A stretch of DNA of 9,089 nucleotides from Candidatus Omnitrophota bacterium (GTDB taxonomy: Bacteria; Omnitrophota; Gorgyraeia; JAHIPI01): positions 1 to 9,089 of the forward strand of contig JAUWWU010000025.1 in assembly GCA_030616695.1 (NCBI GenBank), written 5' to 3'. A program made the position numbers and the translations under genes. This document shows positions 1 to 8,000 of the stretch, piece by piece. Each line of letters starts with the position of its first letter. Positions within the stretch are counted from its first letter, which is position 1. Under the pieces are notes generated by a model. It did no database searches. It was given only the letters and a program-made list of their open reading frames with translations, and was not told the DNA's origin.

Positions 1-2
1 CC

Positions 3-362
3 AGCCTCATAAATGCCGGGCCGACCCCTGAAAATCACATCAAGGCGATAAGGGATTCAATGCCGGATACCATACTGCTGGTCGATGCGGCCGATTTTGG
101 CGGGCATGCGGGCGAGATAAGGCTCCTTGAAAGGAAAGACATCCCCCTATACGGCCTTTCCACGCACAATGCCTCACTGGCCTTATTTTTTGATTTTTTA
201 GAAGCGGATACAAAGGCGAAGGTATATATGCTGGCGGTTCAGCCGGCTGGAAACCGCATGAATGCGCCGCTCAGCCCCGCAGTGGAAAAGAGATGCGGCG
301 AAATAGAGGCTATTCTCATAGAATTGCTGCCGAAGCCAATCGCAGTTCAACCAAAAACGTAA
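3..362 (+). CDS. hycI: Hydrogenase maturation protease, HycI type (5'-truncated)
   Basis: This nickel-dependent endopeptidase (peptidase family M52) removes the C-terminal tail of the large subunit of a [NiFe] hydrogenase after nickel insertion. The reading frame is already open at the window edge and reads G-P-T-P-E-N-H-I-K-A-I-R, matching the GSAPEN...IR segment of E. coli HycI. It continues with V-D-A-A-D-F-G, G-E-I-R, S-T-H-N and A-V-Q-P. The Asp at 84-86 and His at 165-167 correspond to the known nickel ligands D62 and H90 of E. coli HycI. The first acidic ligand (D16) and about 40 N-terminal residues lie outside the window, so the internal ATG at 60 is not the true start. It ends with TAA. 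The hydrogenase it serves is not in view, but HycI homologues usually process group 3/4 enzymes and often sit beside them. Confidence 0.88.
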   Translation, partial: SLINAGPTPENHIKAIRDSMPDTILLVDAADFGGHAGEIRLLERKDIPLYGLSTHNASLALFFDFLEADTKAKVYMLAVQPAGNRMNAPLSPAVEKRCGEIEAILIELLPKPIAVQPKT

Positions 363-384
363 AGAATACGAGTAAAAACAATCA

Positions 385-422
385 TGGGGACACTTTCCTG
401 CTTTGTCTGGAAAGTGTCCCCA
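385..422. repeat. Perfect 14-bp palindrome, REP-like stem-loop
   Basis: The arm TGGGGACACTTTCC (385-398) is followed by a 10-base spacer (399-408) and its exact reverse complement (409-422). It lies between hycI and pabB. No T-tract follows on the + strand, so it is not a standard intrinsic terminator. Palindromes built around GGGGACA-type cores are, from memory, common intergenic repeats in several uncultured and proteobacterial genomes and are sometimes linked to Y1 (REP-associated) transposases. No second copy or transposase is present here, so that assignment is an inference. The TTG at 403 that opens the pabB frame lies in its loop and is unlikely to be a start. Confidence 0.7.
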
Positions 423-435
423 CACAAGGCATATA

Positions 436-1908
436 ATGCCAGTAAAACCTATGATTGAAGAATTGGATTATTTCCCGGATCCCGCCGTGATTTATGGGGC
501 GTTGCGCGAAGAGCCCTACAGTTCTTTTTTAGACAGCGGCATGGACGAAAATAAACTGGGCAGATTTTCGTTCATCGGCTACAGCCCTTTTATGGTCGCC
601 GAATGTAAAAAAAATGAGATAACCGTTCTTACAGAAGTTGGGACAGAAAGAGTAGAAAAAAATCCCTTTGACTTTTTAAAAGAGACACTCTCGTATTATA
701 AAACGGCACCGTCAGGCGGAGGCATCCCTTTTACTTCGGGCTGCATAGGTTATTTCTCGTATGACCTGCGTTATTTCATCGAGAAGCTGCCTTCCGTAGC
801 TTCCGATGATTTAGAGATGCCGGATTTCACGCTCTCTTTTTACGACGTCCTTATGGTTTTTGATAACCTGAAGAGAAAAGCTTATATATCTTCCTCGGGC
901 CTTCCGGATTACGGCGAGAAGAGAAAAGTGAAGGCAAAGAAGAGGTTAGAGGGCGTAAAGAGGAGGATCGGAAAAATCCTTACAGACACTGGCGGCGCCG
1001 CAGCCGTAAGAGAAGAGCCGCGTTCTAGTGTCGACAGCTTTGCCTCCGGCTGCGATTTATTATCGAATTTTACGAAAGAGGGCTATTTCAGGGCAATTGA
1101 AAAGGCCAAACGATTAATAACGCGCGGCGATATATATCAGGTCAACCTGTCCCAGCGGTTCGTATGCGGCTTTGACGGCGACCCTTTCGAACTTTATCTG
1201 ATATTGCGCCGGATAAATCCGGCGCCTTTCGCCGCTTATCTAAACCTGGGGCAGTTTAAGATCCTTAGCGCGTCTCCCGAGAGGTTTGTCAGGATAAAGG
1301 GAAGGGATATTGAGACGCGGCCGATAAAAGGCACAAGGCCGCGGGGCGACGGCATAAAAGGAGATACACTGCTTAAGGAAGAATTGCTTTCGAGCGCAAA
1401 GGATAGGGCGGAGCACGTGATGATAGTGGACCTTGAAAGGAGCGACATAGGCAGGATTTGTGAATACGGGACGGTTACGCCCAGCGAATTTATCATACTT
1501 GAGACGTACGCGACGGTTCACCACCTTGTATCAACGGTTGCCGGGAGATTACGAAAGGGCACAGACATCGTGGATTGTTTACAGAACTGCTTTCCCGGCG
1601 GATCGATAACGGGTGCCCCGAAGGTGCGCTCGATGGAAGTGATAGAAGAACTTGAGCCGACAAAAAGAGGCATATACACCGGCTCGATAGGGTATATAGA
1701 TTTTTGCGGGGACGCGGACCTTTCCATAGTCATCAGGACTATAGTCGTAAAGGGCAACAAAGCGTATTTTCAGATCGGCGGGGGGATAGTAGCCGACTCA
1801 GACCCGGAAAATGAATACCAGGAGACGTTGGATAAAGGGCGCGCGCTGGCAGAAGCCATCCGGATTCAAAAGACTTCCGGCTCCAGCCTTCTAGCGTATA
1901 GCGGATAG
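436..1908 (+). CDS. pabB: Aminodeoxychorismate synthase component I (PabB)
   Basis: PabB converts chorismate plus ammonia, supplied by a PabA glutaminase, to 4-amino-4-deoxychorismate in folate synthesis. From ATG 436 the protein is 490 residues, normal for an unfused PabB. It has an N-terminal TrpE/PabB-type region (with SSFLDS near the start) and a C-terminal chorismate-binding domain with GDIYQVNLSQ (231-240), PIKGT, and FPGGSITGAPK (386-396). Lys298 in PIKGT is diagnostic: PabB uses this lysine as the nucleophile, whereas anthranilate synthase TrpE has PIAGT. ATG 436 is chosen because AAGG (426-429) lies six bases upstream. The frame is open back to TTG 403, but that codon is inside a palindrome; ATG 451 is another possibility without a Shine-Dalgarno. 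The gene is followed after 39 bases by pabC, which supports the assignment. No pabA is in the window, so the amidotransferase must be elsewhere. It ends in TAG. Confidence 0.93.
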   Translation: MPVKPMIEELDYFPDPAVIYGALREEPYSSFLDSGMDENKLGRFSFIGYSPFMVAECKKNEITVLTEVGTERVEKNPFDFLKETLSYYKTAPSGGGIPFTSGCIGYFSYDLRYFIEKLPSVASDDLEMPDFTLSFYDVLMVFDNLKRKAYISSSGLPDYGEKRKVKAKKRLEGVKRRIGKILTDTGGAAAVREEPRSSVDSFASGCDLLSNFTKEGYFRAIEKAKRLITRGDIYQVNLSQRFVCGFDGDPFELYLILRRINPAPFAAYLNLGQFKILSASPERFVRIKGRDIETRPIKGTRPRGDGIKGDTLLKEELLSSAKDRAEHVMIVDLERSDIGRICEYGTVTPSEFIILETYATVHHLVSTVAGRLRKGTDIVDCLQNCFPGGSITGAPKVRSMEVIEELEPTKRGIYTGSIGYIDFCGDADLSIVIRTIVVKGNKAYFQIGGGIVADSDPENEYQETLDKGRALAEAIRIQKTSGSSLLAYSG

Positions 1909-1947
1909 GGGATAGCAAGCTAAACGCTGAAACAAGGATACTAAACA

Positions 1948-2811
1948 ATGAAGGTATACGTAAACGGCAATATTTCCGAAGAGGATAAGGCGGTAATACC
2001 CGTATTTGACAGAGTATTTCTATACGGAGACGGCATTTTTGAGACCATGAGGAGTTACAACGGCGTGATATTCCGTCTTAGCGACCATCTTGATAGATTG
2101 TATTCGGCCATGAAGTCCCTCAAAATACGGCAATCACTCTCAAGTAAAGAAACGGAAAAAGCTATCTATGAATTACTGCGTGTCAACGGCCTTAAGGACG
2201 CGTCTGTGCGGGTAACGGTTTCGCGCGGGGCCTCAAAGGACAGGGCCTTTAATATATCGCAGAATGAGGCCGCAAGCCTTGTGATAACAGCAATAAAGTT
2301 TCTGCCGCGCCCCCCGGGATATTATACAAAGGGAATAAAGGCCGACATCGCGCGTTCTAGAAAAAATAGCAGGAGCCTTTCAACCAATTTCAAAGTGCCG
2401 AGCTATCTCGATAGTATAATCGCCAGAAACGAGGCGATCCCAAAAGGCTCTTTTGAAACGATTTTTCTTAACGAAGCCGAGCATGTGTGCGAGGGCAGCG
2501 TGAGCAATATATTCATGGTAAACGGAAACAGGCTCATGACGCCGTCCCTGGATTGCGGTGTCCTGCCTGGCATAACGAGGAAGGCCGTCCTGGAATTGGC
2601 GCCGTACGCCGCGCTGGGAATACAGGAAGGGAAGTTTACGGAAAGCGAGTTAAAGGATTCAGATGAGGTATTTGTTACAAATTCGCTGATCGAGATCATA
2701 CCTGTGGTCAATATAGATAGCCGCAGGATAGGAAACGGTAGCGTAGGCCCGGTTACACGAAAAATGCGAAGCTTATACGGCCGGGCCGTTGAGAAAGAGA
2801 CCGCTTCATGA
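1948..2811 (+). CDS. pabC: Class IV PLP enzyme, probable aminodeoxychorismate lyase (PabC)
   Basis: This is a 287-residue fold-type IV pyridoxal-phosphate enzyme of the branched-chain aminotransferase / D-amino acid transaminase / aminodeoxychorismate lyase family. Visible marks are the N-terminal FLYGDGIFETMR, the region around Lys149 (N-F-K-V-P-S-Y-L), which is the expected Schiff-base lysine, then E-G-S-V-S-N-I-F and GVLPGITR, which bind the cofactor phosphate. Its position directly after pabB favours lyase activity, releasing pyruvate from 4-amino-4-deoxychorismate to give p-aminobenzoate. Sequence alone does not exclude a branched-chain or D-amino acid transaminase. The start ATG has AAGGA at 1934-1938, nine bases upstream. 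The 3' end overlaps the glycosidase start by four bases (ATGA), and the overlap sits in a hairpin that may couple the two translations. Confidence 0.85.
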   Translation: MKVYVNGNISEEDKAVIPVFDRVFLYGDGIFETMRSYNGVIFRLSDHLDRLYSAMKSLKIRQSLSSKETEKAIYELLRVNGLKDASVRVTVSRGASKDRAFNISQNEAASLVITAIKFLPRPPGYYTKGIKADIARSRKNSRSLSTNFKVPSYLDSIIARNEAIPKGSFETIFLNEAEHVCEGSVSNIFMVNGNRLMTPSLDCGVLPGITRKAVLELAPYAALGIQEGKFTESELKDSDEVFVTNSLIEIIPVVNIDSRRIGNGSVGPVTRKMRSLYGRAVEKETAS

Positions 2812-2821
2812 GGCGGTCTCT
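2796..2821 (+). promoter_or_regulatory. Hairpin enclosing the pabC stop / glycosidase start
   Basis: Bases 2796-2806 pair with 2811-2821 to form an 11-bp stem (one G.U pair, T2805 with G2812). The loop is CATG (2807-2810), which carries the ATG of the glycosidase gene. The only Shine-Dalgarno-like bases for that gene (AGAGA, 2796-2800) are in the left arm. In RNA this would hide the initiation region until ribosomes finishing pabC open it, so translational coupling is a reasonable inference. There is no T-tract, so it is not a terminator. Confidence 0.55.
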
Positions 2822-5075
2822 CAAGCTATTTTTGATCGTTATGCTTTGCTTTGCCGCCCTTTCAATATTTAAAAGGCCCATTCCGGCCGAAGCCGCAAAG
2901 CCCCCGCGCATCGAACTTATAGGAGACAGTATTTATATAGACGGAAGGAAGTTTTTTATTAAAGGGATCGGATATAGCCCCTACCGGCCCGGCCAGTGGC
3001 CCGGCGCTAAAGTCCCTGTGGAAATCGTGAAAGCGGACTTTGAGAGGATAAAAGAAGCGGGTTTCAATACATTGCGCGTATGGAGCACTATGCCGGAGGA
3101 GCAGCTTGAACTGGCCGAAAAATACGGACTGAAAGTCATACAGGCGGTGGCGCTGAAACCGGATGTTGATTTTGGCTACAGCGGTTTTATACGTTCGGCG
3201 GAAAGCAAGGTAAGGCAGATGTGCAGGCGCAGTAAAGACCATCCTAACGTGATCATGTATTTAGTTATGAACGAGCCCCACGCCGAAGCTGTGTTGAAGT
3301 CCGGCGTCGATGAGACGCTGGACTTATATAAGAGGCTGATAGATATAGTTAAATCGGAAGATCCCTATAGGCCCGTTAGCATGACCAATGCCTATTGGAC
3401 GTTATGGCTTGACCAGTCTATGTGGGATGTCGTATCTTTTAATACCTATAGCTACTCCAGGTTCGCGAGAGATATGGGGTACGCGAATTTCGTAAAGAGT
3501 TTAAAATCGCTTCATTCCGCGGGACGGCCGTTTGTTGTGACGGAATTCGGATTAAGCGTTTCTCCCGAAGGGCCGGGCGGAGGCGGTTACGGAGGCAATA
3601 CGGCTGAAGAACAGGCCGAAGGCCTGACTACATATTTTCGCGGGCTGATCGACGGCGGAGCGGCCGGCGGATGTGTTTTTGAATGGAACGACGAGTGGTG
3701 GAAGGCGGGCGACCCCGCTATTCACGACCCTCACGCGGAAGAATGGTTCGGTATCATAGGCATAGAGTCTAAGGCCGACCCTGCCGGCACGCCGAGAAAG
3801 GCCTACTATAGCCTTAAGGATGAGCTGAAGTTGGTGGTCACAAAGCCGGTGGAAGGCCATAGAATGCTGGAGGAGGTGGACATAGAGGTCACTACTTCAA
3901 AGGATGTATTCAAGATCCAATACAGGATGGACGGCGGGAAATGGAGCCATTTGTCGAAAAAGGCCGGCTGGTGGCGCGAGACCATAGATATTTCGCACTT
4001 AAAACCGGGGCTTCATGTATTGACCGTCAAGACTCTCGACGGAGAAAAGGAGATTGCGAAGAAAATAAATGTGATAAAGTGCAAGGACGAAAGAGAACTG
4101 CTTCCGCCGCTTAACATAGAGCTTGAGACAGACAAGGAATTATATAAAAACGGAGAGGTAATAAAAATTATAGCGAGGCTTACAGATAAAAAAGGCGCTC
4201 CTTTAAAAGACCACCATATAAAACTGGCGATGCTTAATTCCATTAATAGCTATTCCAGGTGCTGGGAAGGGCGCACTGACGACGACGGCTTTTTTTCAAA
4301 GACGGCGCCCGCGATAGGCAGGCTCAATGAATGGTATTATGTATTCTGGGCCGTTGCCGAAATAGAAGATTATGGCTATAAGACCGGGGAGGGGAAAATA
4401 GGTTATGTCAAGACAATTGCCGGAGAAGGTTTTCCCATAAAATGGCTCGCCGCTAAAAAGGCAGAGGCTATAAAAGTCGACGGCGTCATGGAAGATGGCT
4501 GGCTTAAGGCGCCCAGGATAGAAATAACGCCGGATGCAAATTTCATGGAAGGCGAATTAAAAGACCCAAACGATTTAAGCGCAGAGGCCAGGGTTTTATG
4601 GGACGAAAATAATCTGTATCTTCTGGTTTCCGTAAAGGATGATGTCCCCATGAAGAATAAATATAAGACTGTCGACATATGGAAAGGGGATTGCGTGGAG
4701 GTGTTTGTCAGCGTAGACCCCACAAAAATACCGGAGGTGGGATATTCCGGAAATGACTTCCAGATATTGATAGGCACCAACGGCGAGATGTGGGTCCCGG
4801 CGCAGGCGGTAGGCGGTATTAGAAACAGTATTCCTGTGTCGAGCCGGGCGGTTGCAAAAAAGAAAGAAAAAGGTTATATTTTGGAAGCACAGATAAATAT
4901 CGCGAATTTCCGGGGTGGCCCTTTAGAAACTTTTAGCAAGGGGAATATACTCGGTTTTGACATAGCCATAGGAGATGCCGACGAAAGCGGGATGCGCGAC
5001 GGCAAACTGGTCTGGAACGGGACAGCAGCCGGCTATAAACATTCTGCGATCTGGGGCAGGCTTGAACTTGAATGA
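2808..5075 (+). CDS. Secreted clan GH-A glycosidase with Ig-like and CBM9-like domains
   Basis: This 755-residue exported enzyme probably hydrolyses or remodels a beta-linked glucan. Residues 1-30 form a signal peptide (basic MRRSLK, a hydrophobic core, then A-E-A-A). Residues about 30-340 are a TIM barrel of the GH2/GH5 kind. It has Arg90 in T-L-R-V-W, the acid/base pair Asn155-Glu156 (M-N-E-P-H), Tyr214 in F-N-T-Y-S, the nucleophile Glu246 in V-V-T-E-F-G, and Trp293 in E-W-N-D-E-W-W, all in clan GH-A order. Residues about 345-428 and 432-540 look like two beta-sandwich (Ig-like) domains. From about 545 to the end is a CBM9-like sugar-binding domain (I-K-V-D-G-V-M-E-D-G-W, then A-R-V-L-W-D-E-N-N-L-Y-L-L-V). 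The exact GH family and substrate cannot be fixed by eye. It starts inside the pabC stop and is followed after eight bases by a glycan phosphorylase, pointing to a shared glucan pathway. No clear Shine-Dalgarno lies outside the hairpin. Confidence 0.85.
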   Translation: MRRSLKLFLIVMLCFAALSIFKRPIPAEAAKPPRIELIGDSIYIDGRKFFIKGIGYSPYRPGQWPGAKVPVEIVKADFERIKEAGFNTLRVWSTMPEEQLELAEKYGLKVIQAVALKPDVDFGYSGFIRSAESKVRQMCRRSKDHPNVIMYLVMNEPHAEAVLKSGVDETLDLYKRLIDIVKSEDPYRPVSMTNAYWTLWLDQSMWDVVSFNTYSYSRFARDMGYANFVKSLKSLHSAGRPFVVTEFGLSVSPEGPGGGGYGGNTAEEQAEGLTTYFRGLIDGGAAGGCVFEWNDEWWKAGDPAIHDPHAEEWFGIIGIESKADPAGTPRKAYYSLKDELKLVVTKPVEGHRMLEEVDIEVTTSKDVFKIQYRMDGGKWSHLSKKAGWWRETIDISHLKPGLHVLTVKTLDGEKEIAKKINVIKCKDERELLPPLNIELETDKELYKNGEVIKIIARLTDKKGAPLKDHHIKLAMLNSINSYSRCWEGRTDDDGFFSKTAPAIGRLNEWYYVFWAVAEIEDYGYKTGEGKIGYVKTIAGEGFPIKWLAAKKAEAIKVDGVMEDGWLKAPRIEITPDANFMEGELKDPNDLSAEARVLWDENNLYLLVSVKDDVPMKNKYKTVDIWKGDCVEVFVSVDPTKIPEVGYSGNDFQILIGTNGEMWVPAQAVGGIRNSIPVSSRAVAKKKEKGYILEAQINIANFRGGPLETFSKGNILGFDIAIGDADESGMRDGKLVWNGTAAGYKHSAIWGRLELE

Positions 5076-5078
5076 GGT
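5074..5078 (+). promoter_or_regulatory. Shine-Dalgarno fixing the phosphorylase start at ATG 5084
   Basis: GAGGT overlaps the TGA stop of the glycosidase gene and ends five bases before ATG 5084. It is the only good ribosome binding site for the phosphorylase; the GTG at 5249 has no comparable site. It shows that the real start lies upstream of the in-frame TAG at 5138. Confidence 0.75.
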
Positions 5079-5083
5079 CAAAT

Positions 5084-8000
5084 ATGAAAGACGTCGTTTA
5101 TAGGCTTGAGAAATCGGGCGATTTTATAATAGAGAATTAGAACAGGGCGAAGGCATTTTCGAGTTTTTTCCCGGGGATAGCCGGGCTGCGCGGCATACCT
5201 CTCTGGGCGTTCTATGTCAACAGGGGGCAGTGCGTAGCGAGCTTCGGAGTGGAAAATAAAGACAGCGCCATACTTGAATTCCTTCCGGCGAATCAGGCCT
5301 ATAATTGGACGCCCGTTAAGGGCTTCCGGACTTTTTTGAAGGTCAAAAAGAAGGCCCGGACGATATTTTATGAACCATTCAGGGAAGGGAATGCCGGGCT
5401 TTACGGGCGCATATCAACGAAGATGGTAATAAACTCTGCCAGGCTCGAGATTGAGGAGATTAATCCCTCCCTGGGTGTAAAGATAAATATTTCATATATC
5501 ACCGTTCCCAATGAGTCCTTCGCAGGCCTCGCAAGAAAGGTATCGATAACCAATATATCCAAAAGTAGAATTGAGCTGGAGGTTTTAGACGGACTTCCGC
5601 AGGTCACACCTTTCGGCATGACAGAGTGGCATCAGAAGCATATGAGCCGCACGATAGAAGCCTGGATGAGGGTCCGGAACCTGAAAAATAACGCGCCTTT
5701 CTATAATTTAAAAGTCTGCCCGCAGGACAGGCCGGAAATCGAGTATGTAAAACGGGGAAATTTTTATGCGGCATGCGGAATAACCGGAAACAGAGTAAGC
5801 GAATTAAAGCCGCTTATCGACCCTGATATGATATTCGGCAAAGACGGTGACCTCTCGTATCCGGCGGTTTTCGCCGGGAACAAAAGTTTTGCTATGCCTA
5901 AGTCCCAGAAAAACGAAGGGAAAACGCCTTCGGCTTTTGCGTATGCGAAATTCGGACTCGCGAAGGATCAAAGCGCCAAGATCGTATCTATAACAGGCAA
6001 TGTCGAAAATGTAAATGACGCGAATGCGGTTTTGCGGAAGATGAAACAAGACGCGGCCTATTTTGAGCGGAAACTCGCAGAGAGCGAAGATATCATAAAG
6101 CGGCTGGAAAATCACATATTTACGAAGAGCTCAAGCGATGAGTTTGATTTTTACTCAAGACAGACATATCTCGACAATCTATTGAGGGGGGGGTTTCCCG
6201 TAAGCATAGCTACCAAGAAGGGCCCCTTTGTTTTTTACGCCTATGCGCGCAAACACGGCGACCTTGAAAGGGATTATAATGCCTTCCTGCTTCAGCCGTC
6301 ATATTATTCGCAGGGAAACGGGGCATACCGCGATATAAATCAGAACAGGCGCAACGATACATTTTTCAATCCCAGAGTCGGAGATGAGAACATAATGACA
6401 TTCATGAATGCTATCCAGCCGGACGGGTTTAACCCGCACCTTATAGAGGGCATAAGTATTTCCGTTAAAAACTTAAAGGCACTGGACAGTATCCTAAAAA
6501 GGCATATAAAACACGCGCCTCACAGAAATAGGGCCAGGGCATTTTTACGTGATGATTTTACCCCCGGTAGTTTTATATCTTTCTTTGAAAACGAGGGGAT
6601 CATGGCCAAGGCAAAGGCGGATAGATTATTGAAAGATATATTGCCTATCGGTAAAAAAGAAGATTCTCTCAGGCCGGGGGAAGGTTACTGGATCGACCAC
6701 TGGACGTATAATATCGACCTTTTTGAAAACTATCTTGCGTGTTATCCCGAACGCCTGAAAAAACTCCTCTTGGATAAAAAGGATCTCACCTTTTACGATA
6801 CGTATCTGCGCGTTGTGCCGAGAGACGAGAAATATGTTTATGCCGGCGGAAAGATAAGGCAGTACGGCGCCGTCGTCGTAGATGAGGAAAAAAAGCGCGC
6901 GATAGAAAAAAGGCCCGGTCAGGCATATAAAGTAAGGACCGGTTTCGGCAGGGGAAAGGCGTACAGGACGAATCTCCTGGTAAAGCTTATCTGTGTTATA
7001 GCGAATAAGATGGCTTCGCTGGACTCATTCGGCATAGGGATTGAGATGGAAGCCGGAAAACCCGGCTGGTGCGATTCGCTTAACGGGATGCCCGGGATAT
7101 TCGGCTCTTCGCTTTGCGAGGTCTTCGAGCTTAAAAGATTGATCCTTTTTATAAAGTCGGCCCTTAGTCAATTAAAAGTAAAAGACGGGTATAAAATAGG
7201 CCTGCCGTCAGAGATATCCGGCTTCCTGCTTGGGCTGGAGAGGCTTGTCGGCAAAAACCTTTTGTCGAAATCCGGAAAAAGTGATTTTGACTACTGGGAC
7301 GCTTCATGGAAAAGTAAGGAGCGTTATAGGGCCGGGGTCTGGCCCGGCTTTAGCGGAAAGGAGAAATATATTTCATCCGGAAAGCTTAGAGAAGTCCTTG
7401 ATAAATTTCTCTTAAAGCTTGAAAGGGGCATCAGGAAAGGTTTCAGCAAAAAGGACGGGATGACCTTTTCTTATTACATAAACGCAGTTACGAAATACCG
7501 TTTTATTTACGCAAACGGCAGGAAAAAAGTCAACTGCGACGGGCTGCCTGTTATCAGGGCGCTTTCTTTCAACCACAGGCCGTTATCGCTGTTTTTGGAG
7601 GGCCCCATGCATGCCATGCGGGTCATGAGCAGGAAAGAGGCGGCGCTATTATATAAGGCAATAAGAAAAAGCCGGATTTTCGACAAAAAGCTAAAGATGT
7701 ATAAAGTCAACGAACCGCTTGAAGGCATGCCTGCCGAAATAGGCCGCTCAACCGTTTTTACTCCCGGCTGGCTTGAAAACGAGTCCGTATGGCTGCATAT
7801 GGAATATAAATATCTCCTCGAACTTTTGAAAAAGGGCCTTTACAAAGAATTTTTTTCCGATTTAAGGAATTGCCTTGTTGCTTTCCAGGACCCTAAGCGT
7901 TACGGAAGAAGCGTTTTGGAGAACTCGTCTTTTATTGCCGCCAGCGCTTATCCGGATGCGAGTATCCACGGAAACGGTTTTGTGGCGCGGCTTACGGGAA

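Noticed and set aside
198..425. Minus-strand frame opposite the hycI end and palindrome
   Set aside because: It overlaps clear hycI coding sequence, begins in the palindrome, and shows no domain pattern.
403..435. TTG 403 as the pabB start, adding 11 residues
   Set aside because: It lies in the loop of the 385-422 palindrome, the added residues are encoded by a palindrome arm, and ATG 436 has AAGG at good spacing.
432..437. Perfect TATAAT overlapping the pabB start codon
   Set aside because: No -35 is recognisable (GGAAAG at the right distance), and using it would force a start at ATG 451, which has no Shine-Dalgarno. Probably chance in an AT-rich patch.
2862..3242. 126-codon minus-strand frame opposite the glycosidase gene
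   Set aside because: It lies opposite the conserved barrel core, has no recognisable family features, and the other minus-strand frames in the window have the same character.
5249..5251. GTG as the natural phosphorylase start
   Set aside because: There is only a weak upstream Shine-Dalgarno, while ATG 5084 has GAGGT and the sequence between them is open and conserved-looking after the single TAG.
7230..7415. 61-codon + strand frame inside the phosphorylase
   Set aside because: It is a shadow frame within well-supported coding sequence, with no ribosome binding site or recognisable motif.
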